DNA from: Tigriopus japonicus
Lineage: Eukaryota > Arthropoda > Copepoda > Harpacticoida > Harpacticidae
Direction of reading: 5' to 3'
NCBI GenBank assembly: GCA_010645155.1
Contig: CM021316.1
Coordinates: 308,936 to 372,935, forward strand
Length of the DNA: 64,000 bases
The notes under the pieces were generated by a model that saw nothing but the letters and a program-made list of their open reading frames with translations, searched no databases and was not told the DNA's origin. How positions within the stretch are numbered: the stretch's first letter is position 1; each line of letters opens with the position of its first letter. A program made the position numbers and the translations under genes. Shown in pieces: positions 48,501-60,500 of this stretch.

Positions 48501-51500
48501 GGCTTTATTGTTGGTCGGAATGGCGTCTCCGCTGATCCAAAAAAAAATGTCCGCCATCAAGGAATTTCCCACACCTACGAACCTCACAGAATTGCTATCA
48601 TTTCTTGGACTGGTTAATCAGTTGGCCAATTTTTCAATGGATATAAGTGCCGCTGCTACACCACTCCGTCCCCTTCTTGTGAAAAAAAAATGTTTCTTGT
48701 GGTTGCCAGAGCATCAGAGTGCATTCGAGAGAGTGAAAGAAGCCTTGATAGCACCACCAGTGCTCACTCCCTTCGATCCAAAGCTCCCAACCCTTCAACG
48801 AACTGATGCATCCCGTCTTAAGGGCCTTGGGTGTGCTCTACAGGACCATGGCGAAGAGTTGTCACTCAAATGGCATCTCACACAATGTGGAAGTCGGTTC
48901 ATCTCTGACACCGGAGTCTCGATACTCGATGATTGAACTGGAGTTGTTGGGCGTGGTTTGGGCCACATTGGAATGCAAGTAGTTTCTGCAAGGCCCAGAG
49001 CACTATCGAGTCGAAACCAACCACAAACCATTGTTGCCAATCCTGAACGACCACTATCTGGCCTCAATAGAAACGCCACTCTAAAAGCTCGTCGCGAAAT
49101 TCTTCGACGACTACATCAACCGCATCAATTGATGGAAAGATCAAAACGAAGGGCTAGACAGCTCTTCTATTGGCCTGGCATGTCAGCAGACGTAGAGAAT
49201 TCAGTGTCTTCGTGCGAAATCTGTCAGAAATTCCAGGCCAGCCAACCAAAAGAATCTATGATGAGGAACATTCCGCCCACTCGCCCTTTTGAGCAAGTCT
49301 CAACTGACCTATTCAGCTATGGAAACAATGAATATCTCGTTTACGTAGATAGATTTTCCGGCTAGCCAATTGTTGATGGCTTCAATGCCACGCCTACCTC
49401 TGCTCAAGTGATTGCTTCTTTGAAGCGAATCTTTCGTGATACTGGGATTCCAGTTGTCTTGGCATCGGACGGTGGTCGTCAATTCACGAGTGCAGAATTC
49501 AAAGATTTTGTTTCCCAATGGCACGTGACTCCTAGGATTTCCTCGCCGGAGTATCCTCAATCAAATGGGCACGCCGAGGCAGGAGTCAAAGCCATGAAAG
49601 CACTGGTGAAAAAGCACACTGTGGATGGTCATCTTAAGATGGATGATTTAAACGAATCGGTTTTGGAATGGCGTAATGTGCCCAGATCCAAAGATGGGTT
49701 CTCCCCTTTCCAACTTCTATTCGGAAGACCTATGCGCACACGGTTGCCCATCCATCATAGCGCTTTTGCTGCCAAGTTCCAGGCATCTGCACTAGAAGCT
49801 GACGTTCTGGCCTGTCAAGCTATGGAGGATCAAGAATTTTACTTCAAACGAGGAACAAGAGATCTATCTCCATAGACCATTGGAACCGAAGTTGATCTAC
49901 AGAGCCAACAAGGACCCAAATTGTGGGATCGAATTGGGACAATAGTTGACACCTTACCCAATCGAAAATATGAAATTCGCTTGCCATCAGGTCGAAGTCT
50001 TTTGCGGAACCGTCGTTATCTTAGGCCAGTGATTCAACCTAAAGATAAATCAGATGATCCCACTGAAGAAAATGAGACCACTCAGAAAGGTGTTACCTTT
50101 GGTTCTGATACAGTTGTGATAATGCCTAATCTCCCCAAATTTCCCAAGGATTCAAAGATTCCTCCATTGCGAAGATCTCCAAGGAATTTGAACCGAGGAC
50201 AGGGCAAGAAGCATTCCAAGTGAATGATTGATTATATTTGTAAAGATTAGTCTGTAATTTATTTTATACGTACGTAGACTCAATTGATCCGGATCCATAT
50301 ATTTATATGTAATTTCTTAAGATTCATTTCATTCATCTTGGAGGGAAAAAGAGATGTTGCATATTGCTCTTTACCGATGTCTATGCTCATGCCTGTTCAC
50401 CTTGGTTATGAATATTATACCAGTTACCACTCGACTCTCGACTCGTCATTACAACCCACCTTTACAAGGTACACCAATTCGAAATGGGCTTCATGAGCCT
50501 GCAGCTATCTTTACGAAGCTGGGAACGGTCCTAGCAGGAGCGGTCCCTTCAATCGAACACCAGTCGGAAGTGTTCTCTTTCAGCATTGTGTCAACAACAG
50601 AAGAAAGGGACACTATTGAGCAATTATGACTCATGGACTCTATTGGCATTTCATCGGATCCATCCCACATAATCGACGAAGACAAATCATTATCGTATGA
50701 AGATAATATTGCTGTAAATCTCATGAAAGACTTTACCCGCTATGATAGTGACCGCAAAAAATATTTCACTCAGCTTCTTTGGAAGCAGTGGCAACATTCT
50801 CTGACAGATAACAACTTTGCAAAAGCTATTACTAGCAAATTGGCAAAAGATGCCAACAAATTGCAGACAGTAAATCAGGCATACGAACAGTTTCTACGCA
50901 ACAATTATGCAGAAGAAATCACGAATGATGTCACACCTCCGGACAGTGCCTATTACTTACAAACACACCCGGTCTTTAAAGGCACATCGACATCCACACC
51001 AGTTCGTATTGTTCACAATGGCTCCTCTCAAAACAGGCAGGGACAAATTAAATGATCTGTTGTATGCCGGCCCCAACTTAATTCCAGATCTTGTGTCCGT
51101 CTTAATTCACTTTCGCTCCAAACAAACAACCTTAATTCTAGATATTTCAAAAATGTTTTTGATTATTGGTATTGAAAATGACAATGATTACTTAAAATAA
51201 ATGTGGACACCTTCCCCAAATGGCCCTACCAAAATACTTCGCATGCTTGTACTCACTTTTGGTGTGGTTTCTTCACCTTTTCAAGCCATTTGGGTTGTCC
51301 AGGAGCATGCTAAAAGGTTTCAGAAAGAATACCCATTGGCTGCAAAGGCCGTCAAAAGAATGTATGTTGACGACCTGGCCACAGGATCTATGTACAGATA
51401 CTGCAAGTGCCAGACAACTAGCCAACGAATAATTTTCCCTCTTTAACTTGGCTAGTATGAAAACTCGTAAATGGCTATCAAATGACCCTAAAGTTCTGTG

Positions 51501-54500
51501 TGACATTCCGTCGGAACTAAGGTCTGAAATTCATACCACGAAAGTTCTTTGAGTGCCATATGAGCTTACATTTAATTTTTGGCCTGATCTTAAACTCGAC
51601 GTTGGCGCTCGTCCAACCAAACGCTTTATTCTTAAAACAGTTGCACAGTTGTTTGATCCACTAGGCATGATATCTCCATTCATTGTGGTTGCGAAAATAC
51701 TTCTGCAGAAGTTATGGCAAGACAAAGTTGATTGGGATGACGCCTTGTCAAAAAATCATGATTCTACATGGTCACGATGGGTTACGGACATTCGTGCATT
51801 ATCGTCACTGAGCAAAAAGTGCGAGAAGCATCAAAACTTCTGAACTTTGTGTGCGACAATTGAAATCCTGAAAAATATTGAACAAGCCTAAGAAATCTGC
51901 GGAATGTTTAATCCCGTGTTTAAAATGTATAATTTAAACTAATACATGTACTTGTATGTATGTATATTTCTTGTATGTGAAAATGTAATGGTTAGTTGTA
52001 GTTGAAAAGTCAATTACATTGGTGCAAATGCAATTCATTGCAATCACTTTGCTTTGATAGGTCTGGCTTTCAAGTTCCTTATTGATAAGAGGCAAATTTG
52101 AAGTTTGAATTACATTGAAGTAAAATGTGTACAAAACAGCCTCCTTAAACTGAAGGCTATAATTGATAATAATAAGTGGCATGTGTGGTTAGAATAGTTG
52201 GGCAGTCTGACCAAGTTTGTGGTGCCTTGATAACTTAATATGCGTCATCATCTAGGTACATGGTTGTTTAATCCCGGTAACCTTCACAGAAAGTTCTGAT
52301 CTCTATTGTATCATGTTTGTTTTCTTCCTAGGCACAACGGAAATTGCGTCGGCAAGTAAAAACAAATTCAACCTGCTCGGAACAGATTTGATGTTGGGGG
52401 GATATTTCATCAATATGAAAACAAGCACAGGAATTCAATGTCCCCCGTTTGGTTTTGGTGGTTTTATTGTTTCCAACTGTCAGGTAAATATTAAAAAGAT
52501 CAATAACTCAGATAACAAAAAAGACGATGGACTAAACCAAGGATGACTCAATGAATGATGTATTGCAGAAATGAAACATTTACTGCGTTGAAGTAACCTC
52601 TAATTTCATACAAGGACGTAAGGTGTATATTTATGCGCTTACAGAGGGGGGCAGCAAAAATGTCCGGTCTCGTATTTTGAATTTCCAGCCAAAATTAGCC
52701 AACCAATCAAACTACTCTGCAATACAGAAATGAGCAGTAGGCAACAAAGCCTTTTTTGGTACTGTTGAAGCAACATCAGATAAAAAATGAGTGAACAGGA
52801 GACAAAAAGGCAAAGAGTCCTAGATCTTCTCCGCGCCGGAATAAGGCAAAAGGAGATTGCTGAGATTGTTGGAGTTGATGTTCGTACTGTCCGCAGACTC
52901 CAACATACCAAAAACGCTGGAAAAGGAATCCGTAGGGTTCCAGGAAGTGGAGGACATAACAAAAAGAGACATGATGATTTCATCAACAGCTTGAAGTTCA
53001 AGATCTCCGCCGATCCAACCACCAGCATGAAGAGGCATGCCAAGGACCTCAATGTGTCAAACAGGACCATCAGGAGGGCCATCCACGAGGACCTGGGGCT
53101 CAAATCCTTTGTGAGATCTCGCAGGCAATTGCTGACTGAGGTAATGAGGGAGAAGAGGCTTGCCAGGTGCAACCAAATCCTCAGGTTTCTCAAACACAAT
53201 CCAGACACGGTGAAGATTTTCTCTGACAAGAAAATCTTTACTGTGGACCAGGTCTACAATAGGCAAAATGATAGATGGTTGGCAAAATCATCAAAGGAGG
53301 TCAAGGGGGTCTTCAGAACAAAACATCCCGCCTAAGTGATGGTCTTGGGCGTCCTTGGCTCCAACGGGAAGAAGATGCCCCCATACTTTTTCAAGCCTGG
53401 AGAAAAAGTCACCTCCAAGGTTTACTACAATGTCCTGCAATACACTGTTTTGCCATGGATTAAGGCCACATACCCCAAGGGCAACTATGTGTGGACCCAG
53501 GACGGTGCTCCATCTCATACGTCCAAGAAGGTCCAAAAGTTCTGTCAGGACAACATGGTCAACTATTGGTCCAAGGAGTTCTGGCCCCCGTCCTCCCCAG
53601 ACCTCAACTCTTTGGACTATTTTTGGTGGGGCGTAATGGAGAAAGAGGTAAATGCTACACCTCATTCAAATTTGGAGAATTTGAGGGCCAAAATTGTCAA
53701 GGTGTGGACCGATTTCCCCGAGAACACCATCAGGAAGGCATGTTCCTCTTTCTGGCCTCGAGCTGAGGCCGTCATTGAACAAAATGGCGGACATATTGAG
53801 TAAAAAAGATGAACAAAACTGTGATATATAATTGTTGAAAGTTTCGTGAGATTTTAATAAATACACTAAAAGTTATAAACGTTTTCCTTTTTAAAGTACA
53901 TGACCGGACATTTTTGCTGCCCCCCTCTGTAGTCCAGAGAAATTAAGATGCACTTGAGCAAGGATGACTCTACGAAGGATTCATTTCAAGGTCGAAGGAC
54001 CTACAGCTTAGGGCCGACACCAGCAATTTAGGACATGCAATGACTGCCTTTGATTCAATGAATTTTGATTATTTTTACTAATAACATTCGTTTTTGAGTG
54101 AATGGTGGAACATAACAACATTTTAACAATTACAAATAACCAGAGAAATGACGTGTGTTCAAGTGAATGGTTGTATTTAATAACATTTCAAGGAGAGCAA
54201 AAAGTCATGTTATACTCTAGTATAAGTCTAATGTACACTATTTACAGTCTAAATATAATTTTCTTGTCCCTCATGGTGAAAGTGCGTCTCAGGAGCCCCA
54301 TCAATTTACTCGCCCGCATGACGATATCAGCACAGTGTTCACAGAATTTTATGTTAGAATCGAATATAATACCAAGGTCTGTTTCCATATCTACACTCTC
54401 AAGTTCCTGGCCTTTCAGGATATACATGGGATTGGTTTTTGGCCTCTTTCCAAACCTCGTCATCTTACAATTATCCTCATTGAAAGTCATTCCATTATTC

Positions 54501-57500
54501 AACGCCCATTCTTCAGCTGAGTCCAAGGCACTTTGGATTCATTTCTCGTCTTGAGGTTGCAAGATAATCCCGATGATCTTTAAATCATCCGCAAATTTTA
54601 GCATCTTTGTGGATGTAGTCCAATCTACGCATGAAGGTGCTCTCTTGTGGTTGGTTATCCATTGATATCTTGGGTTGACTGGTCTTTGGTCTTCCATAGT
54701 TGATCTTTCTCAAAGTTGTAGGCCTTCAGCCAAAAATAGTCTGTCTCTGTATCTGACGGTTGCCACTTCAATTCCACGTGCTTGTTCTTGTCTAACTGGT
54801 GATGACTCCATTGCTTTTTCCATTCATTTTCATGTTGAATCACCACACCAAAGTTTGCAGTAGTAACAAGAGAATACCAATATTCCCTGAACCTTTTTAC
54901 GAATCCTACGATCCATTTCTTGTCCATCCATTTATCCAATGAATGATCTGAGAGTAAGATGAAAGGCTGAAAAGTATGCTGAACAAACACATAAGTGACA
55001 CAATTGACTTTGAGTAGTTCACAATAATGGAGAATACGATGATCTTTGATTGGAAGAAAGAAAGAAGGATGAAGTCAAGCACTCTTTTTCTTTGAAGGGC
55101 CACACACAACCCATTCAATTTTTTTTCTCAATCAGCACAACTGGATCTCTCTGTCCACTAAAACACTAGAATGTGACACTTGCCAATGGCAAGATGACCA
55201 GAAAAATAGGTAATTCCACAAGGTTTTTGATGTCATGTCATGAAGTGGTTCATGACTTGAGTGCACCAAAAATGCCAACCAAAAAAGGGTGGCCAATTCC
55301 TGCCTCCAAGTTCAACGGTTTAGGATGAAGAAACTAATTCTTTTGCAAGATAATTCTTCATTTGTTGTAAAAATCTTAAGGACAAACGTAAGGCAATTTA
55401 CCCATAAAAAAAGAGTAACAATATCAACCCCCAAGCCATAAAATGTAACTGCTTCAGTGGACGTTTTCTCAAGTCACCCAAACGAAAAAAGTAGAACCTC
55501 TCCCGAAATCCATTGCCATTATTTTCACTCAAAACTGGTCTACTTTTAAGATTATGGGTTTTCAAGGTTCAATGTGAAGAAAAAAAGAACAAAATGGGTT
55601 TTATGATGCAAAGAAAATGAAAAGTTTTATACCACTGTAAAGTCTGCCAAGGACATCTCCAAAGAAGGACAACGACCCTGACGCCGAAACGACAGCTGAC
55701 TTGCAAGAAGAGGCATCAGTTTGTTTTGAAGAGCAACAGAAGTGGACCGCGTTTTTTGGCAATGGTTCGTGAATTGAACCTGTAACTCGTGTTGCGGCGT
55801 GTCTCTGTCAATAGTCTTCAGGTGTGTGGCCCCTAACTGTCGCTTAGGCTACACGCTGGCCAAAGTTGAGCTCCAGCCATCTGAGACCGCAATCAAGCCC
55901 ATCGATTTGAAGCAAGACTCAAAATTCCTGGAGATTAGATTTTGTTCAATCAATGGAGAAAAGCTATCTCCCAAACAACTAGAACCCAACAAAACATGCC
56001 CGTGTGAGGTCCCTTCATTGAATTGACCTAAATTTGGGATTGAGATCCAAGACATCTCAATGTCGATAAAAAGACCAAAACAACTTGAAATCAGATTGGA
56101 TGAATGGGGTGGACGGACTCAAAGTGAAGAAAGGATTTTTAAGGTTCCCAGCCAATGACTGGCCAGGGCCAAAGCTCAATCTAAGCGGGAAGAATATGAA
56201 AGCAAAATAATTTCTTGATGGAGAAAGAGCAACAGAACCATGCTCGCTTGCCTGTCAATGTTCTTGCTGGACCCCAACAATCTTCCAGATGGCATTTTCA
56301 TATACAATACATGCCAAAGTGCATTTTAAGGACTTGATCCAAAAAAGAACAATTGTGATGGCATGTGACGAAATTTAAGTGAATCAGCCAATCCAAGCCT
56401 GAGGTGTTTTATATCTCCAATCAGAGAACCATTGCGCTCAAAATCCAACTAAAAGTTGTTGAAAAAGTGCTATGTTTTCCCATTTCTCGTTACCTGACCC
56501 TTTTGAGGATATGGTGGCTCAATATCCAGTGATAAATTGCACCCAATTCCATCAAAAAAACTAATGTTATTTTAGTGCTCACGGGTTTTGACCATTTTTG
56601 ATGATCCAGCGATTCAGGCCGTTTTAATTCAGAAGTCTCGTGGGTTTAAAATGATCGAGGTCAAGAAGCACAATGACCAGGTTTTACGCCTCAAACTTTA
56701 GGGAGTGAGCGTGGTGTCGTGGTTAGCGCAGTTTCCTATAGTGAGAGAGGTCCCAGGTTCGATTCTCCTCCCCGACCTTTCTCAAGGAAACCTTTAGACG
56801 TTAATCCACACCCACAGACGGAGAACCATTCTGATACAGGACTTGACGTTGCCTATCGGAAATGATTTGGACGATGTGATGGCTGGCTTCGCTGGCCGGG
56901 CGAGGCTCAACCCTCCGACCCTAGCACCAACAATCCAAAAAAAAAAACTATGCGCGTCATAGTTTGACAAAGACACTTCAAACTTCAAGACACTTCACTT
57001 CAAAGACACTTCAAGAATTTGCTTGTGGCTTGTTAACAACAGATGATGTTCAATATGTGTTAATGGACTAATTTCAACATCAGAAAAAGAAATCACCAAG
57101 AGCTTTTGAAGTGGAAAACATTTGGGAATTTTGAACCTTCGCAACATCTTCAGAACCTGGAAGTACTATATTGTGCTATATTATTTGGCCGGATTCTTAG
57201 TGCTTTATTATGTAGACGAATTGTTTGCTCAAATCCTATACATATGAACAAACCATTTGTCAACGCTGCAAATATCTCTTATTCAAAGGGAAGGAATCCG
57301 TCATGTCTGATTTTGCCATTAAATCTAAGGACTTTGAAAATGAAGACCGAAAGAAATCATGAAGCAAGGGAATTATAGGGGGCTTTTGTGGCCTAAAGAT
57401 GTGTTTTTGGTGTTAAATCTTGCTTATATGCACAATTGGGGATTAAACAATGATGCTTTGAACAAAGAAACGGCCCAAGAAGACTTCTTTATTTTTGTAA

Positions 57501-60500
57501 TCCTAGTGATGTTTTTGCTGAATCGGTTTTGAGCATCATCTCTTTTTGCACCAATAACGCTTCTCTTGTAGAATATTTGTGATCCAATGGTCATTTATTC
57601 TAAAGCACATTCTAGAAATTGTGAGACAGATTTTCAATTTGCTTGGAAAGAACTTTGCCAATGCTATTTAATCTGAAATCCAAGCCAGAAAGGAAGGCAA
57701 AGGTAAAGCCAGATCATAAGCAAAACTTGGAAAATTACTGTCAATGGCTTGAAAAAGCACCAATTGGGCAATTTTTAGTGTGTTTCGTTGGATTAGTTTG
57801 TTGTCAATATGGTTTTCTTTGTTAACCACACATGTAATAAATGTTTCTTTACTTTTTTCGTTTCTAAACACCATAAATTGTGTTGACCTTTCTTGCAAAA
57901 TGCGATCGACGCGTCGCACTCCAGTTATAACCAGGGCCACCAAATTTTGGTAAAAAAAATTGCCAAAAAATGTATTTTTTTTGGGTGTTTTTCTTGGAAA
58001 TAATGTAATGAAATCGGATTTTTTGGTAGGTTTTTTGGTTGTTTGGTAAGTTTGTTTTTAAAGCCTTTTCTCATTGTTTACATAAAACAGTGTGTTACAA
58101 TCAGGGCCACCAAATTTATGCAAAATATTTTGCCGAAACGTATTATTTTTGGGTTTTTTTTTGGAGAAATGACGTAACAAAATTGGATTTTTTTGGTGTT
58201 ATTAAAAATACTTTTCTCACTATATCGCCTAAAAACTGCCCTTTTATGTACTTGCATCATCTAAATTTTATTTCATGGGTAGGAAAAGATGCTAAAATGA
58301 CCATATTTTGTCACAATTGTTGCAAATATAACAGCTTCTGTTCTTATTTTGATTTTTGACATCCTTTTTGTTGATCACTCTCAACGGAAGAGGCATTTTT
58401 TCTACATGCTTTCGAAATTTTCCCAATTATACAAAAAAAAAAAATTGTATTTTCGACAAAAAAATGCATTGTTCGTGACTACAATGTAAAATACAATTTA
58501 TAACAACCCAGCAGGCCTGAGGATTAACTAAATATACGTGTTAAAATTTAAAAACGCTTTCTTTTTGCTTCTTTATCTTGACTTTGACGTGAAATCAAAC
58601 AATTTTCCATATCATATACATCAAAACAGGCAATTTTTGCACATTTATTTAATTTTTTTCATCATTTATGTAATTTTGGACAAAAATCGCAGATTTTGGT
58701 AATTACATTGTAAAATGTAATTTACATGTATCTGGTGGCCCTGGTTATAACATACTCCACGAGTCTGCCAATGGACAATTTATTAAAGACAGTTTAGAAT
58801 TTGATCTTGAAACTAAGAATTCTGTCAAAATCTCAGAGATTTTCAAAACCTAAAATTCCTTTACAATCTATTAATTTTTACCAGTTCTTAAATGAAGGTG
58901 AAATTGAATGTGAAAAGTGCAAAAAGGCAGAAAAATGTGCTTTTGTTACCAAAAATCTTTTTTCACCAGGTGTCAACTTGTCTCGTCCTAAAAAACCGCA
59001 GATGTTACAAAGAATACAGGATATTTTAAATTCAATATGGAAGAGCATGTACTCATAGATATAAGCGCGAAGCGCCTAGATTCCCAACCTGGAAGTGTCA
59101 TCTGATGGTTTACTACCGCCATCTAGTGATGTTTACCTTGAAACTCGGTACCGAGATGAACTTAGTCGTTTAGTCGTTTTGAGCCAAGTGGGCTTGCTTG
59201 TGCATGTGTGCAATACCTGTTTTTTGGTTTCAACTTTAGAGTTGCGCCGATAGGGTCCCTCGTAGGGCTGGGAGTCTCCCCACTAGAAATGTGGCCAAGT
59301 CGTCTCTGATGTACTACTGGACGCTGGGCGGCATTTAAAATTCTTTAAACATGTTTTTGCTTTAAAGGCCTATTGCCCTGAATTTTTCACCTGCAAAATT
59401 TGCAACTTTTATCTCTGAAAAAAACCCACTGACTTATAACTCTAATGTTGTTCACTTGCGTTTTCAGCACACCACAATTGAGAATCAATTGCATATTTGT
59501 TGTGATGGGTATGAAGAGATGGCTACTGACATGGTTTGCCTCAAGTTTGACTTTGAGACGAAAACTATGATCGAAACAGACACTGTAATTATCGAAGATG
59601 CAGACTTTTTAGACTTCGTAAATCTTCCAAATGGCAACATTTTTTTCATGGTCAAGTCAAAAGAAGCCTATTTATACGACGGATATAAAATTGAAATAGT
59701 TTCATCAACATTTCCGTACTCTGATTCTACATTCCTAACCCCGTTTTGTCGTACTGCCATATCTGAACATGAAATATTGATTGGATTTGCTCCAGAAAAA
59801 ATGCAGAATGGCAAATGGAATGTTTCAACCGAAATGTACTCTTTTAACGTGAGGGATGGGGTAAGTAAAATATTTTTTTTCAGGGGTTATTCCATAGTAT
59901 TCTACTTTTTCCTCGCAAAAAGAACAATGTATACTTATTTCGTAAAAGTACTGATACAAGTTGGTTTTCTCAAGCAAATTCAGGCAAGGTGGCATCTAAA
60001 TTGAATTCAGTCTTCATGAAACTGCCTTTTAAATGGATTAATAAAACGGAAATCAATTTCAGATGTAGAGTAAAAAACAGATATCAGAATATTTTGTGTA
60101 CCTGCGGCAGGGTTGGTCGGGGGAGGGGGACAACTTTTTCGATTTATCCCCTTTTTCCAGGTTCTTGGGATAAATGGGGGAACAAATGGAAAAAAGCAAA
60201 TTTTGACGTCTTTTAATAACCTTTGACATCCCACAAATTAGCTGATCAAAACTAGTACCATGTTAGACAAGGTGGCTAAAGCACGAAGTTCAAGAATCTC
60301 CCATGGTTCTTGAGAAGGATTAACGTAATTTGATATATGAACAATGATGAATATACAGGGTGGCTTTAAATGTTTGATAATAAGATTTTGTGACTTTTTT
60401 TTCAAACTTTCCACTATATGTTGTAATAATATTATTGTTTATCTGTCAAACCACTACTTTGGGCTTTCAAAATACGAAAGNNNNNNNNNNNNNNNNNNNN

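Larger units (their letters stand above)
45936..50453 (+). mobile_element. Ty3/gypsy LTR retrotransposon with 99-bp LTRs
   Basis: The element is complete from LTR to LTR: 4518 bp, 99-bp direct repeats beginning TG and ending CA, a TGGCGA primer-binding site immediately after the left LTR, and a purine run (GGAGGGAAAAAGAGA) immediately before the right LTR. A 5-bp ACCCA target duplication flanks it. Gene order gag, protease, RT, RNase H, integrase defines the gypsy group. It lies in plus orientation inside BEL element B, itself in intron 2 of the apple/Kelch gene. Confidence 0.9.
45190..51846 (+). pseudogene. BEL/Pao retrotransposon B, split by a gypsy insertion
   Basis: The left part (45190-45935) has a zinc-knuckle gag end (CPFCFSKSHKQGSDCHKLK; KLCTLCLTPGHLPIQC) and a protease-like AILDSQSQLSIL, in which the usual DSG triad residue Gly is Gln. 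The right part (50454-51846) continues with TKLGTVLAGAVPS, a BEL-type RT (YYLQTHPVFKGTS, ILDISKMF, YVDDLATGS) and the Pao RNase-H-side segment (RFILKTVAQLFDPLGMISPF). Several stops and frameshifts interrupt it. Integrase and LTRs are absent. The gypsy element at 45936-50453 sits exactly between the two parts. Confidence 0.75.

Noticed and set aside
56718..56766. Functional tRNA gene
   Set aside because: A and B boxes are present, but the sequence does not fold into a full cloverleaf that I can trace, continues into a SINE body with poly(A) tail, and exists in a second copy.
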